Assembly (NCBI GenBank): GCA_013398055.1 | Contig: VZRS01008262.1 | Coordinates: 3,733-67,732, forward strand | DNA length: 64,000 nucleotides | DNA from: Ifrita kowaldi | Lineage: Eukaryota; Chordata; Aves; Passeriformes; Cinclosomatidae | Reading direction: 5' to 3' | Shown: positions 22,711-35,771 of the stretch, piece after piece | Position numbering within the stretch: the first letter of the stretch is position 1 | Layout: each line of letters begins with the position of its first letter | Program-made: the position numbers and the translations under genes | The notes under the pieces: generated by a model | Database searches by the model: none | What the model saw: only the letters and a program-made list of their open reading frames with translations | Told to the model about the DNA's origin: nothing

Positions 22711-24192
22711 GACAGACCAGTCAATCTCATCTCAGTGCCTGGCAAGATCATAGAGCAGATCCTCCTAAAAATTGTGCAAAGGCATGTGGAAAATTAGGTG
22801 ATTGGTAACAGCCAACATGGCTCTACTACGGGAAAATAATATCTGACAAATTTTGAGCCTTCCACGTAGAGATTTAGTGCTGGTTGATGAAGGAAGAGCA
22901 ACTGATGTCACTTATCTCGACTTGTGCAAGGCATTTGACACTGCCCCACGTGACATCCTTGTCTCTAAACTGGGCAGGCATAGATTTGATGGATGGACTG
23001 CCTGGTGGATAGGGAATTGACTGAATGGCCACACTCGAAGAGCTCGATGTCCAGTGGAATCCAGTAAGTATTGACTGGTGGTGTTCCTCAGGGTCAGTAC
23101 CGGGACTGGCTCTGTTTAGCAGCTTTGTTGGTGACATAGACAGTGGGAGCAAGAGCACCCTCAGTCAGTCTGACAATGACACCGAGCTGTGTGGTGTGGC
23201 CGACACGCTGGAGGGAAGGGATGCCATCCAGAGGGACACTGACAGGCTGGAGATGTGGGCCCGTGTGAACCTCGTGAAGTTCAACACGGCCGAGTGCAAG
23301 GTCCTGCACCTGGCTCGGGGCAATCCCAAACACTGACACAGGCTGGGCAGAGAACGGATTGAGAGCAGCCCTGAGGAGGGGGACTTGGGGGTTGTGGTTG
23401 ACAAGGTGCTCAGCACGAGCCAGCAATGTGCACTCACAGCCCAGAAAGCCAACCCTATCCTGGGCTGCATCTAAAGCATCATGGCCAGCAGGTGGATGGA
23501 GGTGACTCTCCCCCCTGCTCTGCTCTCATGAGACAATACACAGAGTGCTGTGTCCAGCTCTGGGGCCCCAACGTAAGAAAGACATGGACCTGTTGGAATG
23601 AGTCCAGTTGAGGGCAATGAAGATGATCAGAGGGCTGGAGCACCTCTACTGTGAAAACAGGCTGAGAGAATTGGAGTTGTTCAGCCTGGAGAAGAGAAGG
23701 CTCTGGGGAGAGCTTAGAGCCCCTTCCAGTACCTGAAGAGGCCCCAAGAGAGCTGAAGTGGGGCTTTTTACAAGGACAAATAGTGATAGAACAAGGGGGA
23801 ATGGCTTTAAACTGGAAAAGGGTAGTTTTGATTGGATTAGGAAGAAATTCGTTACTGTGTGGGTGGTGAGGCCCTGGAACAGGTTATCCAGGGAGGCTAT
23901 GGATACCCCATCCCTGGAAGTGTTCCAGGCCAGCCTGGATAGGTCTTTGAGCAACCTATTCTATTGGAAGGTGTCCCAGCCCATGGCAGGGGGGTTTGAA
24001 CTGTATGATCTTAGTCTCCCTCACTGAAGATACTAATGAATCATCTGGATGCAGTCGTGTGCAGTGTGCTCTAGGAAGAGTCTGCTTGAGCAGGGAGGTT
24101 GGACCAGATGACCCCGTTGTCCCTTCCAACCTTACTCATTTGGTGATTGTGATCTTCAATGTCCTTTCCAACCCATACATGTTATGATTCTA
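22711..24192 (+). mobile_element. CR1 LINE, 5'-truncated and inactivated (copy B), host of a nested fragment
   Basis: The copy begins inside the reverse transcriptase region (GACCAGTCAATCTCATCTCA, corresponding to the RPVNLI block). It continues with VTYLDLCKAFDTAP near 22910-22950 and with GVADTLEGRDAIQRDTDRLE and MWARVNLVKFNTAECKVLHL at about 23190-23310, where the catalytic FADD box has become SDND. The C-terminal DKWNRLP-like part lies near 23870 (RPWNRLSREAMDTPSLEVFQ). Several frameshifts and stops break it. Its own 3' end is split: TTTGAACTGTATGATCTT at 23995-24012 resumes as GATCTTCAATGTCCTTTCC at about 24151 and ends with ATGTTATGATTCTAC, a decayed CR1 tail. The interruption is a second CR1 fragment, listed separately. 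Confidence 0.92.
24013..24149 (+). mobile_element. CR1 3'-end fragment nested inside copy B
   Basis: The segment matches the last 125 bases of copy C (58453-58577) along its length: AGTCTCCCTCACTG, CTGGATGCAGTCGTGTGCAG, TGTGCTCTAGGA, GGGAGGTTGGACCAGATGAC and CCTTCCAACCTTAC, ending in a degenerate tail TTTGGTGATTG. It is flanked by TGATCTT at 24006-24012 and 24150-24156, consistent with a 7-bp target duplication, although this repeat could also derive from the host sequence. It interrupts the 3' end of the older CR1 copy B in the same orientation. Confidence 0.75.
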
Positions 24193-24367
24193 CTTCCACA
24201 TTTAAACTCAATAAATGGGGACAATAATTGTGACTTTGATTTTCTGCTTGGTCAAGACAGACTGTGTAACTGTAACTGAATTCTGACCTCTCTTTAGAAT
24301 TCTGTGAAGTCTGGGACTTTGGACCCATTTCTGATTTTTCTGTCTTCTCACACAGTGTGGGAATTGG

Positions 24368-24381
24368 CAGGTAGAGGGCAG
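24368..24381 (+). promoter_or_regulatory. CTCF-like motif
   Basis: CAGGTAGAGGGCAG matches 12 of 14 positions of the CTCF core CCASYAGRKGGCRS, including the whole 3' half. It lies about 180 bases after CR1 copy B, outside the element. Motif match only. Confidence 0.4.
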
Positions 24382-27295
24382 CAAAGTTCTATTTTTTTGA
24401 GTTCCAACCATTTTTTATTGAAGTGTTTTTTATCAAGATAAATAATGATTATGTCAGTTTGAGGCGTTGGTTAGTACTCTTCTGATTCAAAATTAATATA
24501 AAAATTTCAATTGAAAATATTTACTAAAATACAAATAAATGTAAAAGAGCCTTGCCTTTACTACATCTTAACTGGTTGTGAAATAGCTACAATAAAGGAA
24601 AAAGAAATCATTTGCAAGACCAATTAAGGGCTGGTTTTCTGACATCATAGTGAGAAACTTGTGCTGGTTTGTGCCAAAATCTATAATTACAGACTGCATG
24701 CTGAATTTTATAATTGGAAACCAAATGGCATCACCCACAGATATTTCCCACTTCAGAAAGAAAAAATGAAAGGGAATCTTGCATGCGGCTCTGGATTGAT
24801 TTTTGGATAAATGCCCTATCTTTGCCTCATTTATCTCACAATGTGAAATTATTCATATTACTCAGCAGTGACACTCCATTCCCCTGTGAGTCCTTAAGTG
24901 TAGTTATGAAATGATGGCATTGAGTTTGAAATCAGTTACTCCTCCAGCATCAGTGTGTGAGCTGTAAACATTTCACAAGAGGAACAGAAAAAGCATTAAA
25001 GTAAAACTACAAGTGTAAGTGGAAGTTAATTCTCATGAATTCACCCAAAAGGGAATACCCATGCATTACTTCAGCCATTAATAATGAATGCTGATCATTA
25101 ATGCAGAAAGTAGAATTTACTTGTTAAGTGCATTGGAGTATATATATTATCTTTTAGAGTGATTATGATGTTGTACTGCTTATCTAGTACCATTGCTGGG
25201 TACTAGTTACTGCCTGTTACTGTACAATGAGTATGCACTGAGTTTGAGCTCAAAGCCCTGGATTGATAAGATCAGAGTCGGAAGGTGGCAACAGTCATGC
25301 TTTATTGTGACTTCCTGGTCTGAAGTACATCTGCAAAATAAACCCTAAACAAAACCCCAAGCCTCTATTCAAATGTTCTGGCTCATTTTCAGGTTAACTT
25401 CCGTATCATGTAGATCCTCTGAAGACAGGGAGTTGCACAGCTATGTAAAGACTTACAGTGGCTCCTCAGGTCTGAAATGTTCGGATTTTGTATAGTCTGG
25501 TTGAAGCTGTCTCATTAGGGGTAGTTCTTCAGTCTTGTCCTCTTTGCTCTCTGTATGCATACTTGAAACCTATCCTTTCAGCCATGTGCAAGTTAGTAAT
25601 TAATTTTACTTTTTTGTGCATAGTAGATTCATAAATGTAGGGAAGAAGTTTGCAAAATGGAAAAACTAAGTCTGAATTTGAAAGTTGTAAACACAAAGAT
25701 GCTGTTTGTACTTTGCGTATTTCAGAGATGGAAAGTATTTTGCAGGTTTAAATTGTGAAACAATGCCACTCAAATAGTTTTTATTATTTTTGGGAGGTTT
25801 TTATCGAAGTAGTGTAATTTTAAACATATTGCATTAATTTTATCTCATGTGCTGGGACTTTCACTGCTATCAACAGGTGCCCTCTTTGAATGCCGTGGAG
25901 AGCACAATTTGGCATTCACATGCTTAGTCTTATTGCGCTTGAGAGTTTGCATCATGTTTTGTTTTCCCTCTCTTGTTCATTCATTCATCAGTGATTCCTG
26001 GGGAACTAGAACTGTACTGAGTTTTAAAGTGTCTTTTTGCAGGACGTCATATTAGATTTTCCATGTCCTTCCTTTGTATGTAATTACTCTTGCACCTCTG
26101 CCAGACAAAATCTTCAAGTGTTTATTCTGGCTGAAACTGTAATAACAAATTATTGCAGATATTTTGAAATACTTCCTGCTCTATGTAAACCAAATTTTCA
26201 GGCATATTGCTTTGAACCCCATCACATCTGGATAAATGAGTCTTAAGTTGTGTCTTTGCAATGGTTTTATTTTAGTTTTTAAAGTCTTGTTATTGGTTTA
26301 TGGTAGCAATTTCATGTCAGGGAAAAGTGTATTATCAAAAATAAATACACATTTGTAAACACTGTATTGAAGTAAGAACTATTTAAGTATTGGATTAGGA
26401 ATACTGTATATTTACATATTAAAATATTTATTGCATATTAATTCTTCATATAGGTGACAAATATTTGCATCTGCAAAAGAAATGGTAAGAAATGTAGTAA
26501 TTTGGTACACAATAGAGTCATTAAAAAACAACAATCCATAAATCAGAAAAATAACGTTAGCTAATGGGTTGCATTGTAGTGTGAAGTTACATGAACCTTT
26601 ATGCTGTAAGAGCATAAAGCAGCTCTAAGCAAATTGGCTGTTTTAATTTCTGCATGGCTAATGTTTAGGAAGTATGATTAATGAATTTTTAATGCTTGTG
26701 TTGGTTTTGTGATTTTGTTATTGTTGTTTTGTTTTGTGGGTTTTTTACAGCAGAAAAGTGCAAGGAGGGTAAAGCCACAATTTAGGCATTGCTACTTTGA
26801 ATCCAAGGTAGGTCCAAGACACACATTTTTGTGATCAAATCCTATCATCTAAAAATAAGCTACACTGAAAGACTGAAACACCCTTTACTGTGTAACATCA
26901 CAAAAGCATAGCTACTATAATGTGCAAAATATTGCATTTTTCATTGGCAAGGCTACGTCTGTAGTGCTGCTGGTAAAAAACAGATTGACATTTGGTCATT
27001 ATTTCTTATCAAGGGTGTTTTACTTGTAATGCTATTTGACAGCTATATTCTAGGTCTGACAGCATTGAACCAGCTTAATTCCCACTGAACTGCTCTAAAT
27101 ACGTGGTATTGCAATCAGTTTAACAACCCCTGGAGGCAATAAAATCTCTCCTTTGAACACACACAAGGGGAAGAAATCTAAGATTTATAAAGGGCAGCAA
27201 GTATTCAAGATAGGGGCAAAGTTTATGTGTGAGCCTATAATTGATGTTTCCTTTGTTGGAAAAGAAAGCTTGAGGATGCTTTAAGAATTAATCTT

Positions 27296-27326
27296 TAACA
27301 AGATCTAATCTGCACTAACAAGATCT
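27296..27326. repeat. Short direct repeat, period 20
   Basis: TAACAAGATCT occurs at 27296-27306 and 27316-27326. The intervening bases are not duplicated further. A small local duplication or chance. Confidence 0.5.
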
Positions 27327-29850
27327 GCTCAAGATGAGTGAGAGTAAGATATGATACCAAGAGTTTTGTCATATTCAGCCAACAATGAAAATTCAAAGGT
27401 ACTCTGTAGTTTAGGAACATTTTTGAGCAGATCAAGAAAGTTCACAATTAGATGTGAAATCTGCTAGAGCTCCCTGCCGCAGGTGGAGGAGAGCAGAACT
27501 CAAAACCTAGGCTGCTTGTTCTATGCCATATGTTCAGGTGAGCATTCCTAAGGCTGTAAGAGCTTCCCATTACCCGCTGAACGTACAGGGTAGGTGGGAA
27601 GGCACTATAAGTTTGCTCCTTTTGTTCTTGCAACATGGAATTTGGCAGATCAGGCAGTGACAAAACAAGGGTAGATGCTGATGAACTTATCAAATAGTAT
27701 TTTACTTTCCAAGGGATACCCAGTGCTTTAAGAATTACTGTATTTGGTATTACCCCTCAATAAAAGATGGCTGCCACTAGGATGAGTGATGGTCTTTCAT
27801 GCAAAGAAAGAAGAGTATTATGGAAAAATACAAACCCCATCGTTGTCGTGTACTTTAACAAAGATACTATTAATGCCATAGGAACATGTCATTAAAATGT
27901 ATATAAGAACCTTTTCATTGCATATGTAGGACGAGCATTAGGGAAAAAGGTTTTCAGAGCCTGCCTGGCTTCCATTTGCAGAACTGCACAGTGCAGGGTT
28001 AAAACATAACTCTCTAAGGGGAGTCTTTTGGTTCCAGGTTACCACATGACCACTACTTTTATATCTATAAAGTGTCAGTCGATACAGGGAGCTTGGGGAC
28101 AGGCTCCCTACTGAGGGGCTGAAATAGCAGTGTTATTGAAGAGGACAGGAAATCTCAGATTATCCTAACTTGTGAGAAAACCTCTAAGTATGGAGAAAAT
28201 TAGCACATTTTCTCTGATATCAGAAAAAGTGAATGCTATCATAACATTGCACGGTGGAATTGTATCTTAGGTGGTATCTGCTGTTGCTGTGAGAGGCAGC
28301 AGAAACTTGAATGGGTGGCTGTGGGACTCTGCAGGTAAAGATTGAAGGAGTGGACAGTTGTATGGTGGGCATTGTTCCAGCAAAACCAGCGAGTTCCTCA
28401 GTGTGCTGCTTTCTGTGTTCTGTGCTGCTACAGACTGATGCAGACAAGATAAGGTTCTAGGAATTTTCCATCTGATTTTTTCCAGAGGTTGGAGAAAACT
28501 CATCTGAAATAATTTGTCTGTCAAAAATATTTCCTTCTAGCTCTGTTGAAGAAATTGTCTTGTTTAAGTAATCATGTCCTGTAGCGTTTTTGTTGCAGTA
28601 GTTGAGATTTGGGGCTGTCAGTCTGCCTCAGTACTGATTCCTTTTCCTTCAGAAATAAAGGGAGCTTTCTTTTTTAGAGATAGATTAGCTGGCTTTTGCA
28701 TTTCTGTAAAAAAATATTTAAGTATTTGTAATGGCAGGATAGATGGTTACAGGTTTGATGCTGTGATTTTTTGTGTTTATTTTTCCTTAATCAACTATAA
28801 ATCTGATAGTCCAGGGAAAGGGACCTTAACGTGTTACAGAAAGAGGCCGCTTCAGTCTCTGAGCAGTAATGTCAGTTTTAGTGTGGAAAAGGGGATTAGG
28901 AAAAACCCCTCTTGCCTGTGGTAAATAGATTACAAGGCAACATTTCTCTATATGTAAAATTCTAATGTAACTGAGTACTAGTAAGGTACTACAAAGTTCT
29001 GGGCATATCTTCTAAGAACGTGAAAATTACCTTTGCCCCAACTAGTGTCACTAGAACTCTGAGAGTTTTCATCAGCAATGTCTGATAATTTCTCATCTGT
29101 CTTTTCATGTTCAGTTGCAGTTACTAGGTATTGTCAAAAAATACTGTATTCAGAGGTTTCCAGTATTGCCTTCTGGCATGCCCTTGGCCACTGTACTGCT
29201 TCCATTTGAAAAGCTTATTTTCCTTTACTATCACTTCTGGTTTTGCAGACCTTTAAGTTGGTTAGTTAGGGTGAGTGTTTTCATGTAGTTCATATCCTTG
29301 TTGCTGGGTGTAGGCCTCCCATGTAAGCCCAGCTGTAGAACAGTCTTGATCAAATCATTACCATGATGATCAAATGCACCCTGTAACACAGCTAATTTCA
29401 TTTGGCAAAACAGGCCACCTACCTGCTTTATTCACTTCTTTTTGTGCTCAGATTCTACTTTCTGTGAATAATTTAGCAGGGTAGTTTTATTCATAAGCCC
29501 ATTTATTACTATAAAATTTGTTTGATTATTTTCTTCTCTTTCTCCTTGTGAATGGTTGCAGATAGCAACTAACTGAGACCTGTGTGAATCTGTCTTCAGT
29601 CAAGTGCAGTGCTGTTGCTTTTCAAGCTGTTATTTTGGTCAAAACACAAACATTTTTTAAAATCAGTTGATTCAGTGTTTATTGCCAGTAGAGACAAACT
29701 CTAAAATTTCTGCCAACATAGGCTAGTTTCGAAGAAATTTCAATGCCCTCTTTTCTAATATTAGAGTAGAAGGTCAGTTATCCCTTTCATACCCAGTAGT
29801 TTTGTATTATCCACACACCTCCTGCAGGAACAGACTATCCCTTCCAGCTA

Positions 29851-31750
29851 GACAGTAAACTGTATTAGCAAAGTGCAACTGTGGTGCTGATGTAAAAATT
29901 ACTGTAAATTATTTAGTTTTATCATGCAATACCTGTATTATTCCAAAAAATTTTGTCATCTTTTATTCCTTACATGGCCAGAAAATGAGAAAAAAGCCAA
30001 CCAAAATCACCTCAGCAGGTTTTGAAGAGGATGTTACCCATTAATGTGAATGAGGAAGGTTCTATCCTAAGTAATTAAAAACAAATTAAGTAGAGGCACT
30101 AAATCTTTGTCTCATAAATGAAGGTCTAATCAGGGTGAAATTGTATCTTGTTGGTCATGGAATGAATAATAAATGAACCAGTGAATCTACTGGATCATTT
30201 CAAATGACTAATCTTAGTCAACCAGGTAAGTGAAGATGGCTATAAATTGGGTTAATTACTGTAGCTTGAATTTTAACTCAACAGCTCTTAATTTCAACTT
30301 TCAAAGGCTACACAAACCAATTTTGTACTCTTAGATTATAATGAGCAGTCTTTATTCTTTAATCAGTTCATCCAGTATCTGGCTGTCTACTGTAACATTC
30401 CTTTGAAGTCGAGAAAGATCTAACATAATTGAAGAAATGTCTAACTACTTGACTCTCTCTTTTTTAATATAAAGGAATTAAACATTAATCAGACTTGTGC
30501 ATCTCAATTAAGCCAATTAAAATTATCACAGAATGTAGTGCACAGAGCAATAGGTAGCTTTAATGTTTGAATACATTATCAACTTTTACCTAATGTTCCT
30601 TATTTAAGATGTTTGTTACTCAAAATGGGAATGCATGCAATGCATTAAAGAACACTACCATTTTTTAAAAAGTTTGACTAACTTAATTTACTTAGTGTAA
30701 TTGCCTACATTTATGCACAAGATATGTTAAAATTTGTTGCATTTAGTTAAAAGTAATATGTGGATTACGTTAGGTCTTCCTATGCCAGTCTAATTTCCAT
30801 ATGTTTTTGTGCTGATTGTTTTTTTTTTTTTTGGGGGGGAAGAAAAATATTATACACTATATCTGAATTAATTTATATCACAGGGAAGTATGGCTTAGTC
30901 TTTACTGGCTGATGTATATACGCAAAGTCCATATAATTACTAATAATTTGTAACAAGTGTTAATTGATAAACAACTCCCTCTGGTAGCTTAATTAAAGCT
31001 GTAGGATAGCAAGGCGATTTACAACTGGGATTGATCTCAATTAGTCAACAAAATCTGTGTAGTCTGTTCAAAGAAGAAGGAGGAAATTTAGCCTAGCGAG
31101 GCTTTGGGGATTTTGTCTTGTAGTTTTCTTTTTTTTTTTTATCAAGAGAAATAAAATCACAAAGTATAGTAATGTTCTCTGCAGTTATCTACCTACTGTA
31201 TACTGTGCTTATCTTTTACGCTACCCAGCATTTGTTCTTTCATTTGTTTGTTCATTGTCAGGTTACAGAACAATATTCAAACATTTCTTTTCATTATACA
31301 CAATGTGATAAAAAAGTAATTTCATACAGGGATGTACATTTTAGAATAACACCCCCAGGAGACCACAAACTAGAGAATGAAAAACATTTAAAATATGTCA
31401 GTTTTTGATCTTACTTAGAGATTTGTTTATAAACTGGCATTATGCAGCCTTAATTAAAAGATAACACAGGAAAGATGGCATTAGGGAATAACTGGATGTG
31501 TGGAAGCACAGTGATCTTATAAAGTCAGCTATGCTGTTTCAGGATTCACTGCTCTTTTATCATTTGGACTGATAGTAAGAATATAATCTATGAGTACTTG
31601 AAATTGCCCCTGTGGAATAAAAAAAAGTGTCATCTCTGTTTAAACTAGATCACAGACTGGCTGCAAACAGCTGCTGAAACATTAATTAATTTGTTTGCAA
31701 ATAAATCATGGATATGTACTAGCTGAAAATACAGATATAAACAAGCATGA
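29851..31750. promoter_or_regulatory. Candidate conserved non-coding block 1 (AT-rich, homeodomain-motif-dense)
   Basis: A repeat-free, AT-rich block containing many TAATT/ATTA cores: TTAATTAA at 30989-30996, GTTAATTGATAAACA near 30959, CAATTAAGCCAATTAAAATT near 30508 and ATTAATTAATTTGTTTGCAA near 31681 (homeodomain plus forkhead type). The composition and motif mix resemble vertebrate developmental enhancers. Its place downstream of ZNF326, on the side where BARHL2 lies in other vertebrates, fits the enhancer-rich desert of a homeobox gene. This is inferred from one sequence; conservation cannot be measured here. Confidence 0.35.
30820..30839. repeat. T/G homopolymer tract
   Basis: A run of about 13 T is followed directly by a run of about 7 G. 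It is low-complexity sequence likely to vary in length, within candidate conserved block 1. Confidence 0.7.
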
Positions 31751-34700
31751 ATGTTGTGCTTCTTAGATTACCTATGGATCCCTGGTTTGCCTACATTTTT
31801 AAAGATAATTTTATATGCACCAGAAAAACAAACACATAGACCAAATAATCTGAATGAACTGAGCCTTTTTATTAAAGTTGTTCTATAGATACATCGATGT
31901 GCTGAAATGCAAATCAGTTTCAGTGCTTTAAAAAACACACATCCATTTTACATTTGTGTAGGACTGAACCTCATTTAAGAAAGATTTGTTAATCAAAGAG
32001 AATGAAATATTTTGGTGGAGGCATATGAATGTGGGTTTAACAAGTTTGCAGCTAAAAATATGGCTTGATTTCAGCTGTGCAATTTATGTTCCTCTGTATC
32101 TTGAATGCTCTTTTGGTAGCTGTGTGGCATCCTCTATGAATTCTCCATTACTTGTTACCTGCTTTTCATTTACCATCAAGGATGCTGTTCAATATCTACG
32201 GATTGTTTAAAGAAACAGGCGAAATGCTATAGCCTTGTAGCTTCACTGAGCTGGAGATGAGGCAGATGTACCCAAATTCGCACTTGTAACAACACATGTG
32301 CTTCCTTGGGGCGAGCCTTGAGCTGTTATGGTGCTTCTCATTGTAAGGGCAAATCCTTGGCTCTTCCCAGTGCTCCCCTAGGCTCTGCATGTGGTAAGGC
32401 CAAGAGGAGGAAGATGACTCTGCAGGCCTTGACCCCTTGACATAAGCTTTATTTTCAAGAGTGGAAAAAAAATAAAGGTTAGATTCTGCTGAAGGATGGG
32501 ACTTGCATGTCTAATATGAACAATACAGGGAGGCCTCTGGATACTAACAAACTTTGAAGTGGCAGGCTGCTCTGTTAGAAACCAGATGTGTTTGTGGAGG
32601 TTATAGAACGTGGCCAGGGAAGGATGCATGGTCCAAATTCTGCATTCTCCAAAAATGTTGTCTGCCTCACAGAGCTGCTGTCTTACATACATGGCTTTTT
32701 CTCTGCTTTTTTAAAAGGCTTTGTTTTGAATATTTTCTAACATAATGGGTGTCCTTTTTAGTGTTTGAAAATTAAGTGTTTGCAAATAGGAAAAAAAAAT
32801 CACCTTTTGACATGAAAAAATAAAGTCAGAACCCTTGGGAAAACACAAAACTATAGGGGACCTAACATGATGATGTGAATTTGATTTTCTTCTTCCTTCT
32901 AGGGTCTATTTTTTTGTACGCTAGCCAAACTGCCATATGAAAGATTCTATTCCAAGCAGATCCCGCTATCCAGATGTTTTTGTCAGTGAGGGAATAGATT
33001 TTCTTAAGTTTGGCTGAAAATTATTTGAGTAGTATTGACTTTTGGGTAATGACACTGCATCATGCCTTAAGATCACCTTTTCTCTAGACAGTGCAAGCTT
33101 TAGTGTTAGTTCCAAAACCAGTCTTTGACCTCAGGGAGCATATTCCTGCAAAGCACTCAGGTGCTGTTAGCACCCAGCTACCTCCTTCATGCCTACTTTA
33201 ATCCTGAAGAGAAAGCTTCAGGTCATTTAGTCTTTGTACTTGATTTAACTATAAACCCTCTGCTTGGACTCTCAGAAAGCACTGGCTAGAGCATGGGTTC
33301 TTTCCAAATTCAAAGCCTGTTAGGGCTTTTTCAGAGGTTAGTGTGACCGCTCTAGATAGTATCACCGTCGTGTTTGTTTACTACTCCTGCCCTAAGGTTC
33401 ACCCACCAGCTGCTCCAAGTTCAGCTATTTAGCTTCTTGTATTTCCACTAGCCTGAGTCAGTGATAGTATCTGTCTAGAAGCTTGACTTTCATATGTTTA
33501 AGGAAAGAAGGAGAAACTTTTACTTTATTTTTCCAGTAATACCAGCTTAGCTCTCTTTCTGTGGAAGATCTGAACCTTTGGGGGTTTTTTTTGTGGAGTG
33601 TGGGGAGGAAGTATTCATCTGAACATGTGGGCAGGAATGGCATTACCTGCAAGCCAGTGACCTGAGGGAAGCTGTGTGCTCCTACAAGTTATGTTTTTAC
33701 ATGAAGAATGGTGGTGGCTTCTGGAAGCCAATTTTTGTTCCCTGGCCAAACTACTCTGTTATAGCAGGCAGGGAGTCAGGAGAGAAGGTTTCATGGATGA
33801 TGCTCTTAGGACAGATTTTATTGATGCTTCTGTATTTCCAAAGAAATATAGAAAAACTGAGAACTCTGAAGAAAGTTGTAACCATCACAGTTTTTGATCA
33901 AATTAGGGAGGTATAGATTTTGAGAAATCTTTTTGCTCCTGTCTTCTTCAAGAAAGCTGAATTTCCCTTTTTTTTTCTTTTTTTACAGTCTACTTTTGAA
34001 CTTTTACTGTATATGCAATCATTTTGGATAAAATGTAAGCTCATTTGTGCTCACAGCAGTTAGTAAAGTCAAGGGGTAGCCAGGGATGAACAAAGTTCTC
34101 AGAACCACTAGCATTCCAGTTTGCCATTCACTGTTAGAGGTTTGGGCTGTTACGATGACTGGATTAATGTATAATGTCTCCTAACCTACATATAACATGT
34201 TGTCTGTGTGGTGTATAATGTTGTGTGGGTGCAGCTTTGCCATGTGCTTCCCATTTGCAAGATCATAATTGAAGGTATAGCTTGTCATACGGTGGACTAA
34301 AATTGTCTTCTCAGAATTGACCCCTCTTTGAGTCTCTCAGGGCTGTTTTATTGTATTTTGTTGTTTGGGTTTTTGGTTGTGTTCCGCTGCCTTTTCCCCA
34401 GTGCTGTACATATGCATTGACCTACAGGGACTTCAGGCAACGCTGAAGCATGAATTGGGGGTTGAGCCTGGTAACTTTTCAAGTAACTCTGTGCTGCTGG
34501 TTACTTTGAGAGCTTATGTCCCATCCCCTCTGTGATCAGCTTTGGAATGCTTAATTTATTTATGTGCTTGTTTCCAACCAATATCCCTAGATCCAGTCTC
34601 TTTTCCTTCCAGGAGGGCAGGAGTCCCCGTGTCAGCATGGCCCACCAGCTGTCTGGAGGGTGTTCCTTGGGGGTAGGCAACGTGGCGGGGGCTCTTGATC

Positions 34701-35760
34701 ATGCTGCCAGACCATGAGGAGCTGTACTTAGGACCTGAACACAGCCCTCCCTCTGGGTTTGTCTGCTTGTTGCAGCTAATTATAATTGTAAATTTGCCCT
34801 TAAAATCAAATTCTGTTTAAAGAGCAACTTTTGCCTTGGGGCAGCCTTGTAAGCAGAAAATACTTATCCAAAAAGCAGTTTACTTGGCATATGATTTCCT
34901 GTAATCCCTATATTGTTCTTCAAGATATTTGTATGAGAGCGAGGAATTGTTTTTCACAGTTTAGCCTCCCCTCTCTTCTTTATGTCTGATCTTGTACAGG
35001 AATTGTCACCTTTGTTTTATGGTATCGCAGCCAGTTCCTAGAAATAGCTGGATGCTCCCAAGTTCTATGTCTCCCAGCAGGGTCTACCTTTTAAGCTACC
35101 ACTTTCACAAATAAGTGGTTGGGACATGTCTCCTCAGGAATTTATGGTGTTGGTCCTTTCAGCTTAGGGCAGTTTAGATAGAATCACTGCCCAAAACTAC
35201 AGCTTACTCTGGGCTAAAACATAAAACCTATTTATCCCTGTGGCCTCACTACTCAACAATTTAGGATCAAGAAGCAAAGGACAGCATCATGCTTAACTGA
35301 GGTGTGCTCTGATCACTTGACTGTCTGAAGTCTGGTTCACCCTGAAATTGGGACAGGGTTATTTGCCCAGTGATGTAAAGTCCTGTGCTTATTTGGGAGA
35401 TTTAAATAAATTTGAATGCATGAAGCTATTTGTGCAAAATAGGCCATGGAATAATTGAGTACAGCAGGTGCAACTGCCAGTCTTCCAGCAGGTCTGGAAG
35501 ACTGGGCTTTGAGCTGCATGGGTTCTTTCTATTGGCACTCATCAAGAGAAAGTAGATGGAATAACTAAGCTTATCTAACCTTCCTCATTATTCCATGCCT
35601 TCCTGATTCATAGAGTGAGTTTCTGAACAGTTTTGGCACAGTTTGTATCTTTGGTTCTTGATTAATAAGTTAAACATCAAGCAATGGGTTTCAGGGTCAG
35701 TCAGAAAAATACAACTGCTAGGACTCAACCACAGGCAATTTGGTATCAATTTAAGTATAG
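31751..35760. other. Intergenic, no gene seen
   Basis: No exon, RNA gene or transposon was recognised. The piece at about 32220-32420 is somewhat GC-richer and gives overlapping minus-strand open frames without family resemblance. Confidence 0.6.
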
Positions 35761-35771
35761 TGGATTAAAAC

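Larger units (their letters stand above)
24193..29850. other. Intergenic, no gene seen
   Basis: No exon, RNA gene or clear transposon was recognised. Content of note: a CTCF-like motif at 24368-24381; a partial 20-bp-period repeat (TAACAAGATCT at 27296 and 27316); and a 116-codon ATG frame at 28574-28924 with no family resemblance that I consider chance. The block at about 27120-27700 has a slightly higher GC content and may be an old unrecognised repeat. Confidence 0.6.

Noticed and set aside
28086..28108. GGGAGC...GCTCCC inverted repeat
   Set aside because: The arms are only 6 bp, which is expected often by chance.
28574..28924. 116-codon ATG open frame
   Set aside because: No domain, signal peptide or family resemblance; poor start context; a single frame of this length is expected by chance in 55 kb searched in six frames.
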